Part shown: in pieces, positions 8,622 through 15,861 of the stretch
Layout of the letters: each line of letters starts with the position of its first letter
Numbering within the stretch: the first letter of the stretch is position 1
Source of the DNA: a virus
Direction: 5' to 3' (one strand)
Virus record (IMG/VR): IMGVR_UViG_3300027759_000050
Coordinates: 96,680 to 160,679 of that record
Length of the DNA: 64,000 nucleotides
Translations under genes and position numbers: made by a program
Notes under the pieces: generated by a model
The model's database searches: none
Told to the model about the DNA's origin: nothing
What the model saw: only the letters and a program-made list of their open reading frames with translations

Positions 8622-9047
8622 TTACTTTAAATTTCCTAGTAGTATATCAGGTCCTACATGAGAAAGCAACCATGTAACGACAATTATGCCACCAACAATC
8701 ATCCACTTCCAATCTAGAAGTTGTTGGAGCTTTTCTTTTTCCTTGGCATTGTGAGCTTGCATTTCTGCTCGAAGGCCTTTAATTTCATCTAATAAAGTTT
8801 TTTCGGTATGTTGAACTTTATCTAAAACTGTATCAATACGTCCATGTATCTCTTTAATGTCCATATCGGTCTCCACGCGCCTTTTATCAATATCATCATA
8901 GACCTTAGCTATGTGGCGGTCATGTTGATCCACCAATTTTTCTATTACTTGGTCCATTTTGTTACAGAGTGTACAAATAGTTGTGACTTGCGTCTTTAAA
9001 ATGCCCACATCTACTTGGACATTCCTTAAATCGTCTGGTGTTGCCAT
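8622..9047 (-). CDS. coiled-coil protein with C-terminal membrane anchor
   Basis: 141 residues: a long charged helical region (about 10-110) with heptad character and one hydrophobic segment near the C-terminus (MIVGGIIVVTWLLSHVG). The topology suggests a tail-anchored inner-membrane protein. It lies between the lysis genes and primase; a role in lysis timing, superinfection exclusion or membrane remodelling is possible but not shown. It starts 1 base inside the stop of the gene upstream. Confidence 0.65.
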   Translation of the reverse strand: MATPDDLRNVQVDVGILKTQVTTICTLCNKMDQVIEKLVDQHDRHIAKVYDDIDKRRVETDMDIKEIHGRIDTVLDKVQHTEKTLLDEIKGLRAEMQAHNAKEKEKLQQLLDWKWMIVGGIIVVTWLLSHVGPDILLGNLK

Positions 9048-9247
9048 TATTTTTTCTTTTTCTCTGGAACTTTAGTGCCATCCAATTTCTTATGAACTTT
9101 GATTTTTTTGCAAACACTTTTGATTTTTCCTTGAGCATTTTTTACTGTTCTGCAAACTTCTTTGGTTGCAGCCATTGTTGGTGTTACTGTTATAAGCAAG
9201 AAACATGCAAGGAAAAATAAACTGACATAGTGTTTAATATTTTTCAT
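9047..9247 (-). CDS. small secreted basic protein, 66 aa
   Basis: A clear signal peptide (basic start, hydrophobic SLFFLACFLLITVT, likely cleavage after TMA near residue 26) is followed by a short, very lysine-rich mature part with two cysteines and a KKKK end. Likely exported to the periplasm. Position in the lysis region suggests a role at the envelope, but no family is recognised. Confidence 0.6.
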   Translation of the reverse strand: MKNIKHYVSLFFLACFLLITVTPTMAATKEVCRTVKNAQGKIKSVCKKIKVHKKLDGTKVPEKKKK

Positions 9248-9253
9248 AGGACC

Positions 9254-9640
9254 TCAAAGCATTGGTTGACTGGATTCAGGAACTGGACTTTTACGACCAA
9301 CAACTGCTGTTGGTGTTTGATTATTTATAATTGGTTGATTGTTAGGTGTTGGTGGTACAGGCGGAGCAACATAATTTGTTCCGCTTATTTTTTCCTGTGT
9401 TCTACCAAAAGCTGCAACACCTAATACAGCACCCATAGCGAGATGAAACAAACCTGCGCCTTGAAGTGTTAATGGTTGCCATTGACTTGTAACTTGGCCA
9501 TGACTAAATGCTTGTAATAGACTCCAGAGAATTGGAAATATTACAAAGTCACAGGTACACACCAACATGTACATCCATCCCATGGCTGGACGCCATTTAG
9601 CGTTCATCCAATCTTCTTTTTTATGAGTGTGTCGAGTCAT
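9254..9640 (-). CDS. putative 3-TM holin (GTA-holin-like)
   Basis: 128 residues. Two or three hydrophobic helices lie in the first 80 residues, with the sequence WRPAMGWMYML, FPILWSLLQ and LTLQGAGLFHLAMGAVLGVAAFGRT typical of the gene-transfer-release holin family. The C-terminal third is proline-rich and probably cytoplasmic. Holins pierce the inner membrane to let the endolysin (10553..11158) reach the peptidoglycan. Confidence 0.8.
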   Translation of the reverse strand: MTRHTHKKEDWMNAKWRPAMGWMYMLVCTCDFVIFPILWSLLQAFSHGQVTSQWQPLTLQGAGLFHLAMGAVLGVAAFGRTQEKISGTNYVAPPVPPTPNNQPIINNQTPTAVVGRKSPVPESSQPML

Positions 9641-10378
9641 TTAAACCTTCGTGTCTTGTGGTTTTTTTACAGGTGCCTTTTTAGCAACTATTCTTTTAAC
9701 AGGTTTTTTATCAAGTACTTCTTTGTGTTTGATAACCATTACTAGTAAAATTAAACTTAAATTTATAACAATAATCATTGTCCATGCTGCTGTCATATAG
9801 AACAGATATTCCGATTGCAATCTGTTCACTACCATTACATAGAATTCATTTGTAGTGTCAACAATTTCTTTCTTGTATTTTTTGTAATCATCTCCAAACA
9901 TCAACATCTGTGCTTCTGTGTAGTGATGCATCATTATGTCAAAATTTGGTTCGGGTTTACCTTTGTCAATCCATGCAAACGCTTCAACCTCAAGTTTAGC
10001 AAGATTATTGCTTAATTGTTCCGCTTTCAATAACTTATCCAATTCAGTCTGTGAGAACGGTACTTCATTTACTCTGACTTTGAATGATTTTGTGATTCCG
10101 TTGTCATCTGCTAGTTCTCCTTTGCGAATTTTGAGGACATTGTTAAACTCTGTTCTCCATTGTTCGTTCTTGGTTGTTACGAAAAATCTAGCATAATTAG
10201 TTAAATCGTCTGATGATTTAGCCATAACATGACTAAGTGAAGCTGCATGGTTAAGAGTAGTCAGTTGCGTTTCAGCACTTTTGAAACAACTAAGAACAAC
10301 CAAACTGCTTATGAATATAACCCCCGCAATAACATATGGAGTTCTTTTAAATTCTAAAATTTCATCTAATATTTTCAT
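9641..10378 (-). CDS. two-TM membrane protein with a chemoreceptor-sensor-like periplasmic domain
   Basis: 245 residues. A transmembrane helix at about 14-31, a periplasmic helical stretch of about 155 residues (SLSHVMAKSSDDLTNYARFFV looks like the four-helix ligand domain of methyl-accepting chemotaxis proteins), a second transmembrane helix at about 191-216, and a short lysine-rich tail. There is no HAMP or signalling domain. It overlaps the small gene upstream by 4 bases and abuts the holin gene, so it may sense the envelope and control lysis, like an antiholin; this is inference. Confidence 0.65.
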   Translation of the reverse strand: MKILDEILEFKRTPYVIAGVIFISSLVVLSCFKSAETQLTTLNHAASLSHVMAKSSDDLTNYARFFVTTKNEQWRTEFNNVLKIRKGELADDNGITKSFKVRVNEVPFSQTELDKLLKAEQLSNNLAKLEVEAFAWIDKGKPEPNFDIMMHHYTEAQMLMFGDDYKKYKKEIVDTTNEFYVMVVNRLQSEYLFYMTAAWTMIIVINLSLILLVMVIKHKEVLDKKPVKRIVAKKAPVKKPQDTKV

Positions 10379-10548
10379 GTTAATGTCTTCATTATTAAAG
10401 ATAGTATCTGTTTGACTTCTGCTTGATAATTGGTAAGAATAACCATACCCACACCTAGCAACGCGGTTGGGAAACTTTTTGTAGCCGGCGATGGTGCCGG
10501 TGCTGGTTCAACTACTTTTCGTCTAGTAGTAACCTTTTTTGAAACCAT
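10375..10548 (-). CDS. small protein, 57 aa
   Basis: A short gene between the endolysin and the sensor-like gene: ATG at 10548, TGA at 10375, overlapping the next ATG by 4 bases. The product is basic at the N-terminus (KKVTTRRKVV), then alanine-proline-rich, then has a weak hydrophobic stretch (FPTALLGVGMVILTN). Position and coupling support it as a real lysis-region gene, perhaps a small membrane protein; no family is known. Confidence 0.5.
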   Translation of the reverse strand: MVSKKVTTRRKVVEPAPAPSPATKSFPTALLGVGMVILTNYQAEVKQILSLIMKTLT

Positions 10549-10552
10549 TTTA

Positions 10553-11158
10553 TTAACCTAATACATGCAGAGCATGTTCATAGTGTTTAATTCTATCTTC
10601 TAGACCAATAGTTCCTCCATTGATTCTTTTTGTCAGTGTAACAATGTCACCTTTATCTGCCCATTGGTTTAAGTTATTGCTTTCCCAGAACCAGCATGCT
10701 GATTGTACTGCACCTTCAAATGTACCAAGATACTCTGGCAATTCTTCAATATTCATTTCAAGACTATCAGCAAAATTCTGATAGTTATCTTTACCTGTCA
10801 ACTGAATTAGTCCACGGCCACAGTAACGATAACCATCACCAGATTCTTCAGGACCATTACCCATTCTATTTGCGTATACACGATTTGCAATAGCTTCTTG
10901 TTTACCTGCAAATTGTTGAGCTGATGATTCTGTGAAATATTTTGGAAATACTTTGCAAAGTGTTGCAGCTCTATAATTTAGATTCTCTTTTAACGCAGTG
11001 AAACCACCAGACTCATGTGAGCATTGAGCAATAAATGCTGCGATCCGATGTGGTGTATTAATCTCATAGTCAGGCAATAGTTGCTCTAATGCTTCATGCC
11101 ATTGTTGAACATATTGATTGTTTGGAAGAAGTTGTTGTAGTTGTTCTAGTGTAATCAT
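10553..11158 (-). CDS. GH19-type endolysin (chitinase-like lysozyme)
   Basis: 201 residues of a single-domain glycoside hydrolase family 19 fold. Landmarks are AAFIAQCSHESGGF with the catalytic glutamate, LKENLNY, and YCGRGLIQLTGKDNY. It cleaves peptidoglycan glycan chains at the end of infection. No signal peptide, so it depends on the holin. Overlaps the Rz1-like gene upstream by 4 bases, completing a lysis cassette. Confidence 0.92.
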   Translation of the reverse strand: MITLEQLQQLLPNNQYVQQWHEALEQLLPDYEINTPHRIAAFIAQCSHESGGFTALKENLNYRAATLCKVFPKYFTESSAQQFAGKQEAIANRVYANRMGNGPEESGDGYRYCGRGLIQLTGKDNYQNFADSLEMNIEELPEYLGTFEGAVQSACWFWESNNLNQWADKGDIVTLTKRINGGTIGLEDRIKHYEHALHVLG

Positions 11159-11439
11159 TGTAACTCCTCAAATATTTTCTTTTGTTTATTAAACCATTCA
11201 ATCAATCCACTATTATTAGCAGAACAATCTTTGTATTGTTTGTAGTTTTCTGTTATTGTTTTTGAAATGTCACTTAGTTTTGATTCATCTGGTATTTTCT
11301 TCAACGGAGGACATTGTACATTCAGTTCTTCCGGAATAGAAGGAAAATTAACTGTTACAGGAACAGTTGTTGAGCATCCTGTAATAAGAATCAGTATTGT
11401 GATAAAAATATAAATGGTGAATAATCTAACTAAGTTCAT
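11155..11439 (-). CDS. o-spanin (Rz1-like lipoprotein)
   Basis: 94 residues with an N-terminal signal and the lipobox LITGC, then a proline-containing linker (FPSIPEELNVQCPPLKKIP) and a short helical end. Predicted outer-membrane lipoprotein that pairs with the i-spanin to fuse the membranes in the last lysis step. It overlaps both neighbours by 4 bases. Confidence 0.8.
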   Translation of the reverse strand: MNLVRLFTIYIFITILILITGCSTTVPVTVNFPSIPEELNVQCPPLKKIPDESKLSDISKTITENYKQYKDCSANNSGLIEWFNKQKKIFEELQ

Positions 11440-11861
11440 TCTGCGGCCTTATTCAAAGATTCAATGAATTCTTTAGGCATTTCACAAGGTCCACCTGGCA
11501 GAAATTTGGTATCATATTTGACAACTTCTTTGTCAATGTACTTTATAATTTCTGCACCTTTTTGTTTGATGAATTGTTTTTGATAAACAACTTTCTCAAC
11601 AACTTTGACTGTCTCTATTGCAGATTTATTTTCAGCTACAACAACTTTAGCTTCCAATTCGGCGACACGTTCTTTCCATTTTTTGTTTTCAGAAATGCCA
11701 CCAAACATATACACAGAAAACAATAAAACAACCACACAAACAACTTGTATGAGTGTCTTATGCATTGGTGCAAAAATGGATAAGATTAATCCAAATAGAC
11801 TCAGAAAGAATGGAACATAAAAAACCCAATCAGGTAAGAAATCCAATAACCACATAAACAT
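11436..11861 (-). CDS. i-spanin (Rz-like)
   Basis: 141 residues: two closely spaced hydrophobic segments at about 10-58, then a coiled-coil region rich in K, E and V (ELEAKVVVAENKSAIETVKVVEK). This is the usual plan of an inner-membrane spanin subunit. Directly upstream of, and overlapping, the Rz1-like gene. Confidence 0.75.
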   Translation of the reverse strand: MFMWLLDFLPDWVFYVPFFLSLFGLILSIFAPMHKTLIQVVCVVVLLFSVYMFGGISENKKWKERVAELEAKVVVAENKSAIETVKVVEKVVYQKQFIKQKGAEIIKYIDKEVVKYDTKFLPGGPCEMPKEFIESLNKAAE

Positions 11862-11863
11862 GA

Positions 11864-12241
11864 TTACATCCTTGGTGGAGCTCTATGACCCATTGGTTGA
11901 AGGACCACTTTTCTTTTCTTTTTCAGATAAACACCAGGTTCACCACCTTTGCCACCTGAACCTGCAATAGCACCAGTACCTACAACATTGGTAGGACCCG
12001 GAACAGCTATACCGTCTTCTTTCATATAGCTTTCTTTGATGTTTGCAATGTAATTATAATCATCCATTGTTAGAGTTCCTTTATTGCGTATATCAATAAG
12101 TCTCTCTACGACACGGTGTAGGTCCATGTCTGATTTAATATCTTCTCTTGCTAATTCTAAAACACGAATCATCAAAGGAATATCTAATGCGATTGTGTCT
12201 TTCTTGTCAGCTTCAGTTACAAATTGTTTGAATGATTTCAT
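11864..12241 (-). CDS. small head-associated protein with capsid-targeting-like N-terminus
   Basis: The start is placed at ATG 12241 (TAATG junction with the gene upstream), giving 125 residues that begin MKSFKQFVTE. This matches the pattern of the T4 capsid-targeting leader, where the prohead protease cuts after a glutamate at position 10 in an (L/I)-x-E context. The rest has a helical part (residues 20-75) and a glycine-rich, basic C-terminus. Function unknown; predicted to be packaged inside the head. Confidence 0.6.
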   Translation of the reverse strand: MKSFKQFVTEADKKDTIALDIPLMIRVLELAREDIKSDMDLHRVVERLIDIRNKGTLTMDDYNYIANIKESYMKEDGIAVPGPTNVVGTGAIAGSGGKGGEPGVYLKKKRKVVLQPMGHRAPPRM

Positions 12242-12756
12242 TAGCAATTCCATTTTCTTAATGCTAATGCTTTGCGTGAAGGTTCACCATTAGGTTTTTT
12301 CATTGCACCTTTCATACCACCCATTCTAGCACAAAATGATTTACGGCGGTTGGCTGCTTTAGAACCTGGTTTCAATTTTGATGGCTTTGTAGTCACTGCC
12401 ATACTTAACTTTGAACCTGGATTTTCACGGCGGTATGATGCAATACCTTTGCGGTTTAAACCACCTTTTGGATCTTTTCCTTCTTTACGGCGCCATGCCG
12501 CAGATTCATATAGTTCTTCATCCGATACATCTGCAAGTTCTTCCCAAATGATTTCAGGATCAATATGGTGTACTTCTGAGATTTCCATGACCAGTTCTTC
12601 AATAATATCAAACATTGCTTCCACTTCTTCTGGAACACAATTAGGAACTGTTCGACCACCCTTTTCTTTAGTGCCGACTGGATGATAACCAGTCCAACAA
12701 GGGTTTGTGTTTTTTAAGGTCTTTTTTTCTTCCAGGAATTGTTTGAATGATTTCAT
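12241..12756 (-). CDS. DUF6321-like basic protein with capsid-targeting-like N-terminus
   Basis: 171 residues beginning MKSFKQFLEE, with L-E-E at positions 8-10 as in a prohead-protease site. The C-terminal half is highly basic and conserved in marine phages (AAWRRKEGKDPKGGLNRKG, then GSKAANRRKSFCARMGGMKG), suggesting nucleic-acid binding. A cysteine near residue 20, C40, C147 region and the last residue might bind metal. It overlaps the upstream gene by 4 bases. Confidence 0.68.
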   Translation of the reverse strand: MKSFKQFLEEKKTLKNTNPCWTGYHPVGTKEKGGRTVPNCVPEEVEAMFDIIEELVMEISEVHHIDPEIIWEELADVSDEELYESAAWRRKEGKDPKGGLNRKGIASYRRENPGSKLSMAVTTKPSKLKPGSKAANRRKSFCARMGGMKGAMKKPNGEPSRKALALRKWNC

Positions 12757-13142
12757 ATATTTCTTAGTATGTCTGCTATTTTCATGTCTACTGATATTAA
12801 ATCTGTATCTATGTCTTTACCTCTTATACCCTTTACTACCTTTGGCAATATATTTAAGAATAATAAAAATGTCTTTAAGGAATCATAATCCTTTTCATCG
12901 ATTCTAAAAAATAATATTCTGGAGGTTGCTTCAGGTCCAAATACATTATTTAAGAGAATGATATGATTAAGAATTAGTCTTTCTTTTATGTTTTTGGTTG
13001 CCTTGTATCTACGAAATAACCTTTTTAGGTATTTTGTTCTTTTTAAGTCTCCCTCAAACTCAGACATTAAACAACTAGGTGATGTATAACATTTTACTGC
13101 ATACATCACAAAGTTGTCTTCGTTTAGTTCATCAAAATTCAT
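12753..13142 (-). CDS. conserved T4-like hypothetical (DUF7207-like)
   Basis: 129 residues, all-helical by eye. The segment RLILNHIILLNNVFG followed by RILFF is recognisable from cyanophage and other marine T4-like genomes, where the gene lies near structural genes. No catalytic motif. The coupling with neighbouring late genes suggests a virion-assembly role. Confidence 0.65.
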   Translation of the reverse strand: MNFDELNEDNFVMYAVKCYTSPSCLMSEFEGDLKRTKYLKRLFRRYKATKNIKERLILNHIILLNNVFGPEATSRILFFRIDEKDYDSLKTFLLFLNILPKVVKGIRGKDIDTDLISVDMKIADILRNI

Positions 13143-13157
13143 TATAAAGAGAATACA

Positions 13158-13784
13158 TTAGGTATTAGCGAATGCTCTACCCCATGAAGTGTTACCACCA
13201 GCAGTGTTTACGGATGACGCATCAGTCAAACAAACTAGAGTTTCACGCAAATAACGGACTGATCCATCAGCGTTTGTTTTCTTTCTAACGTGAACCCATC
13301 CTGTGTTAACTGATCCAAGAATTTTGTTATTGGCAGCAGTAATTCTAGTATCTGTTGCAAGAACTGTGTCGGCATAGTAAGTAGCAGAAACTTCACCTGT
13401 TGGTCGTACAATAGGTGAATCAAAACCAATAATTGAACCAGCTGCAATATTGCCTGTTGTTCCCGTTGACATAGTTACTAGATTTCCAGCTGAAACAGCT
13501 GTTGTAGTAACATTCGAAAAGAACATACCAGGTGAACCGTTTGATGATAGGTTAGCAACAGCTGAACCACCACTCAAAAGATTTACATATAAACCACCTG
13601 TAACACCGACATTTGCTACGTTTGCAGCATAAGTAAATTTAATGGTTGTAGCGCCGGCGACGGTTAAATTAGCTGTAACTAGTTGTGTGACAGTTCTAAC
13701 TTGGCGTTCATATGGCCATTCAGGATGTCCAAATCCACCTGGTGTTTGTGGGGTGTCGTTATTATTCCATGTTTCGTAAGCCAT
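13158..13784 (-). CDS. virion structural protein, beta-rich
   Basis: 208 residues, poor in charge and rich in T, A, G, V and N, as in phage surface or fibre proteins. The C-terminal motif GWVHVRKKTNADGSVRYLRE resembles a repeated element of marine T4-like virion proteins. It has a strong ribosome-binding site (AAGGAGAAAAA) before the ATG and a near-consensus late promoter (AATAAATA) about 30 bases upstream, which supports late expression. Confidence 0.6.
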   Translation of the reverse strand: MAYETWNNNDTPQTPGGFGHPEWPYERQVRTVTQLVTANLTVAGATTIKFTYAANVANVGVTGGLYVNLLSGGSAVANLSSNGSPGMFFSNVTTTAVSAGNLVTMSTGTTGNIAAGSIIGFDSPIVRPTGEVSATYYADTVLATDTRITAANNKILGSVNTGWVHVRKKTNADGSVRYLRETLVCLTDASSVNTAGGNTSWGRAFANT

Positions 13785-13815
13785 TTTTTCTCCTTGGGTA
13801 GAAAGGTATTCTATC

Positions 13816-13823
13816 TATTTATT
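13816..13823 (-). promoter_or_regulatory. possible late promoter (AATAAATA)
   Basis: One base off the T4 late consensus TATAAATA, on the minus strand, located upstream of the structural gene at 13158..13784 and overlapping the stop of the gene before it. Confidence 0.35.
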
Positions 13824-15024
13824 GTTCTTGTGGTTTCTGCTTGATTTTGTCCATACTCTTGTAGTCTGGCATCTTACTGCGATTCTTCATCATAGGATCA
13901 AGTTCAACGGTATCTCTTGGTTCACCAGTCAATGTTTTACCACCTTTTAGTATTAACCTTGCATTTGGTTTATCGTCACCTATGTTATTTACACCGTCTA
14001 TTTTTTGTACAGTTGGTTTTTTACCATAAGGCTTTGCGGCCTTATCGTCTTTCTCCCAATCATATAAATCTTCCTGTACTTGGCGGGAAGCTGAATGGAA
14101 TTCTTTTACAATTCTCTTAATAGACTTCTTTGGAGGTGCAAGTGTTTCACCACCATTTGCACCATCAGCTGGAGATTGTGTTGCAGCTTGTGGATCAACG
14201 GAATCTTCATTTGTTCTACTTCTTTTTTGACTTGCATAATAAGCAGCAAGAGCCATTTGCATACGTTGTGCTTTAGATTTTCCATCAAACTTTGGATTGT
14301 CTGAATGGACAAAATCATGGATCCAATTGTAAGCAGTTGAATTTTTAGATAAAGCTTCATCTAAACTGATTTCTTCTTCCAATTCATCAGTAGACTTTAA
14401 GTAATCCAATGATGTTGTGATATAGTCTTCAGCTTTTGTGATTTTTGCTTGTACCCATTCTGGAAGATTCTCATCATCTTCAAGCATATCTTTTAGAGCT
14501 TCAGCATTTCTACAAATTGTTTGAAGTTGTGTTTTGGCCATTGCACCTTCATAATCATATTCACCAGAATCTTTGGCTTCAGACACACGTTTATCATCGT
14601 TTGCAAATTGTTTCTTGGTTGCCTTGACAATACCGGAGAAACGCTTGTTAGCTTTCTGAATGTTTTCTCTACCACCAGCTTTATCCAATTCTGATGCTTG
14701 ACTTCCTGCAGCAGTCTTGTAGCGACCTAGTAATTCATTTGAAACTTCATCGATTTGGTCATCTTCATAGATGCCATGGTCTCTTTTCCATTTTTCATAA
14801 TCACCAGTCTTAGATTGAGACACTCTTTTATTCTTAGTAATGTAATTCACATTCCAACCCTTCGACTTGTAAAATTGTTTTAGTAAATCTGAACGCTTTG
14901 ATGTAATATTTTCAGCAACATTAGCCTTTGCTGACCAAGGATCATTTGGGTCAGTAAAACTACTTTTAGGTGAAATGGATGTAGGTTTTATTACATCCTT
15001 GATTACATTTTTTTTACTTTTCAT
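13819..15024 (-). CDS. head-associated protein with GEYDYEG-type module
   Basis: 401 residues, hydrophilic and lysine-rich. The middle segment starting SGEYDYEGAMAKTQLQTI and ending near DYLKS (about 150-215) is a module found repeatedly in marine T4-like phage structural proteins. Before it lies a second module, IDEVSNELLGRYKTAAG, related to the ELSKSTLGSYAKKA element of the neighbouring protein at 15028..15861. Probably a late internal or scaffold-like protein; molecular function unknown. Confidence 0.6.
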   Translation of the reverse strand: MKSKKNVIKDVIKPTSISPKSSFTDPNDPWSAKANVAENITSKRSDLLKQFYKSKGWNVNYITKNKRVSQSKTGDYEKWKRDHGIYEDDQIDEVSNELLGRYKTAAGSQASELDKAGGRENIQKANKRFSGIVKATKKQFANDDKRVSEAKDSGEYDYEGAMAKTQLQTICRNAEALKDMLEDDENLPEWVQAKITKAEDYITTSLDYLKSTDELEEEISLDEALSKNSTAYNWIHDFVHSDNPKFDGKSKAQRMQMALAAYYASQKRSRTNEDSVDPQAATQSPADGANGGETLAPPKKSIKRIVKEFHSASRQVQEDLYDWEKDDKAAKPYGKKPTVQKIDGVNNIGDDKPNARLILKGGKTLTGEPRDTVELDPMMKNRSKMPDYKSMDKIKQKPQEQ

Positions 15025-15027
15025 TTT

Positions 15028-15861
15028 TTATTCCGAAGTTCCTGTTTTTCCCAACATTTCTTTGATTCTCTTGAATGTAGGTTTAACAGCTTTATTGATT
15101 TCTCTGTGTGTTGCAGAATCGGTAACAAAAGGTACAGCAGTATCTGTGCCTTTACCTTCAGCTTTCAATGTTGCTTTTTTACCAGAGAAATGAGCATTTG
15201 CATTTTTCACTTCTGGATCATTGGAGAGTGTAGGTCCTTTAAGTGTATCAACTCTTACAGCTTTCTTTCCTTTGTTTTCTCCAACGACACTTTGCATTGC
15301 ACCAATGTCTTCTTTGGTTAAACGGTCAATTGCTTTTTCAACACCATCTCTGCGTTTCCAAGACGTTTGTTTATATTTACTGGATAGTTGAGTGTTGGAA
15401 TCTTTCATACCTGGACTTCTTGCTCTGTCAGCCCTGTTTTCAAAATCTGCGCCAATTTTACGCATAATTGTAGCATCACGGGATGCTTTCTTAGCATACG
15501 AACCAAGAGTGGACTTTGACAATTCATCAAGTTCTTCAACTTCTTCTTTTTTCATTCTTAGTAATTTGAAATCGTGGGAATCTAATTTACCATTGCGATT
15601 CTTGTCCAACTTGTGTTGGTCGCCTTTTAATTCTTCCGACACATCTTCTTCTTTAACGTCCTTAGGAATAGCCATTTTAGCTAAATGTTTAACTCTAGAA
15701 GCATCACCATGGCCAGGTTTTGTATCTGGTTTTTTGTATGGACCATCAAATGGAGGAGTTTCTTTTTTCTTTCCAGGTTCAAGGAGCAATTTTTTGTCTT
15801 CAGCTAAAACAGATTCAACTGCGTCTATCATTGATTGTGAAACACTATTCTTAGTAAACAT
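15028..15861 (-). CDS. lysine-rich head-associated protein with EF-hand-like loop
   Basis: 277 residues. The segment DKNRNGKLDSHDF has the spacing of a calcium-binding EF-hand or dockerin loop (D, N, N, G, D, D). It is followed by ELDELSKSTLGSYAKKAS, a module shared with the next gene. Very basic overall. Its start forms a TAATG junction with the large gene upstream. Likely a virion or prohead protein; function not known. Confidence 0.6.
   Translation of the reverse strand: MFTKNSVSQSMIDAVESVLAEDKKLLLEPGKKKETPPFDGPYKKPDTKPGHGDASRVKHLAKMAIPKDVKEEDVSEELKGDQHKLDKNRNGKLDSHDFKLLRMKKEEVEELDELSKSTLGSYAKKASRDATIMRKIGADFENRADRARSPGMKDSNTQLSSKYKQTSWKRRDGVEKAIDRLTKEDIGAMQSVVGENKGKKAVRVDTLKGPTLSNDPEVKNANAHFSGKKATLKAEGKGTDTAVPFVTDSATHREINKAVKPTFKRIKEMLGKTGTSE

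Noticed and set aside
9322-9329. TATAAATA on the minus strand inside the holin gene
   Set aside because: It lies within the coding sequence with no clear late gene just downstream needing it; one exact match in AT-rich coding DNA can be chance.
12272-12685. 137-codon plus-strand frame opposite the DUF6321-like gene
   Set aside because: Complement of a real, conserved gene; composition unlike neighbouring proteins; no start signal.
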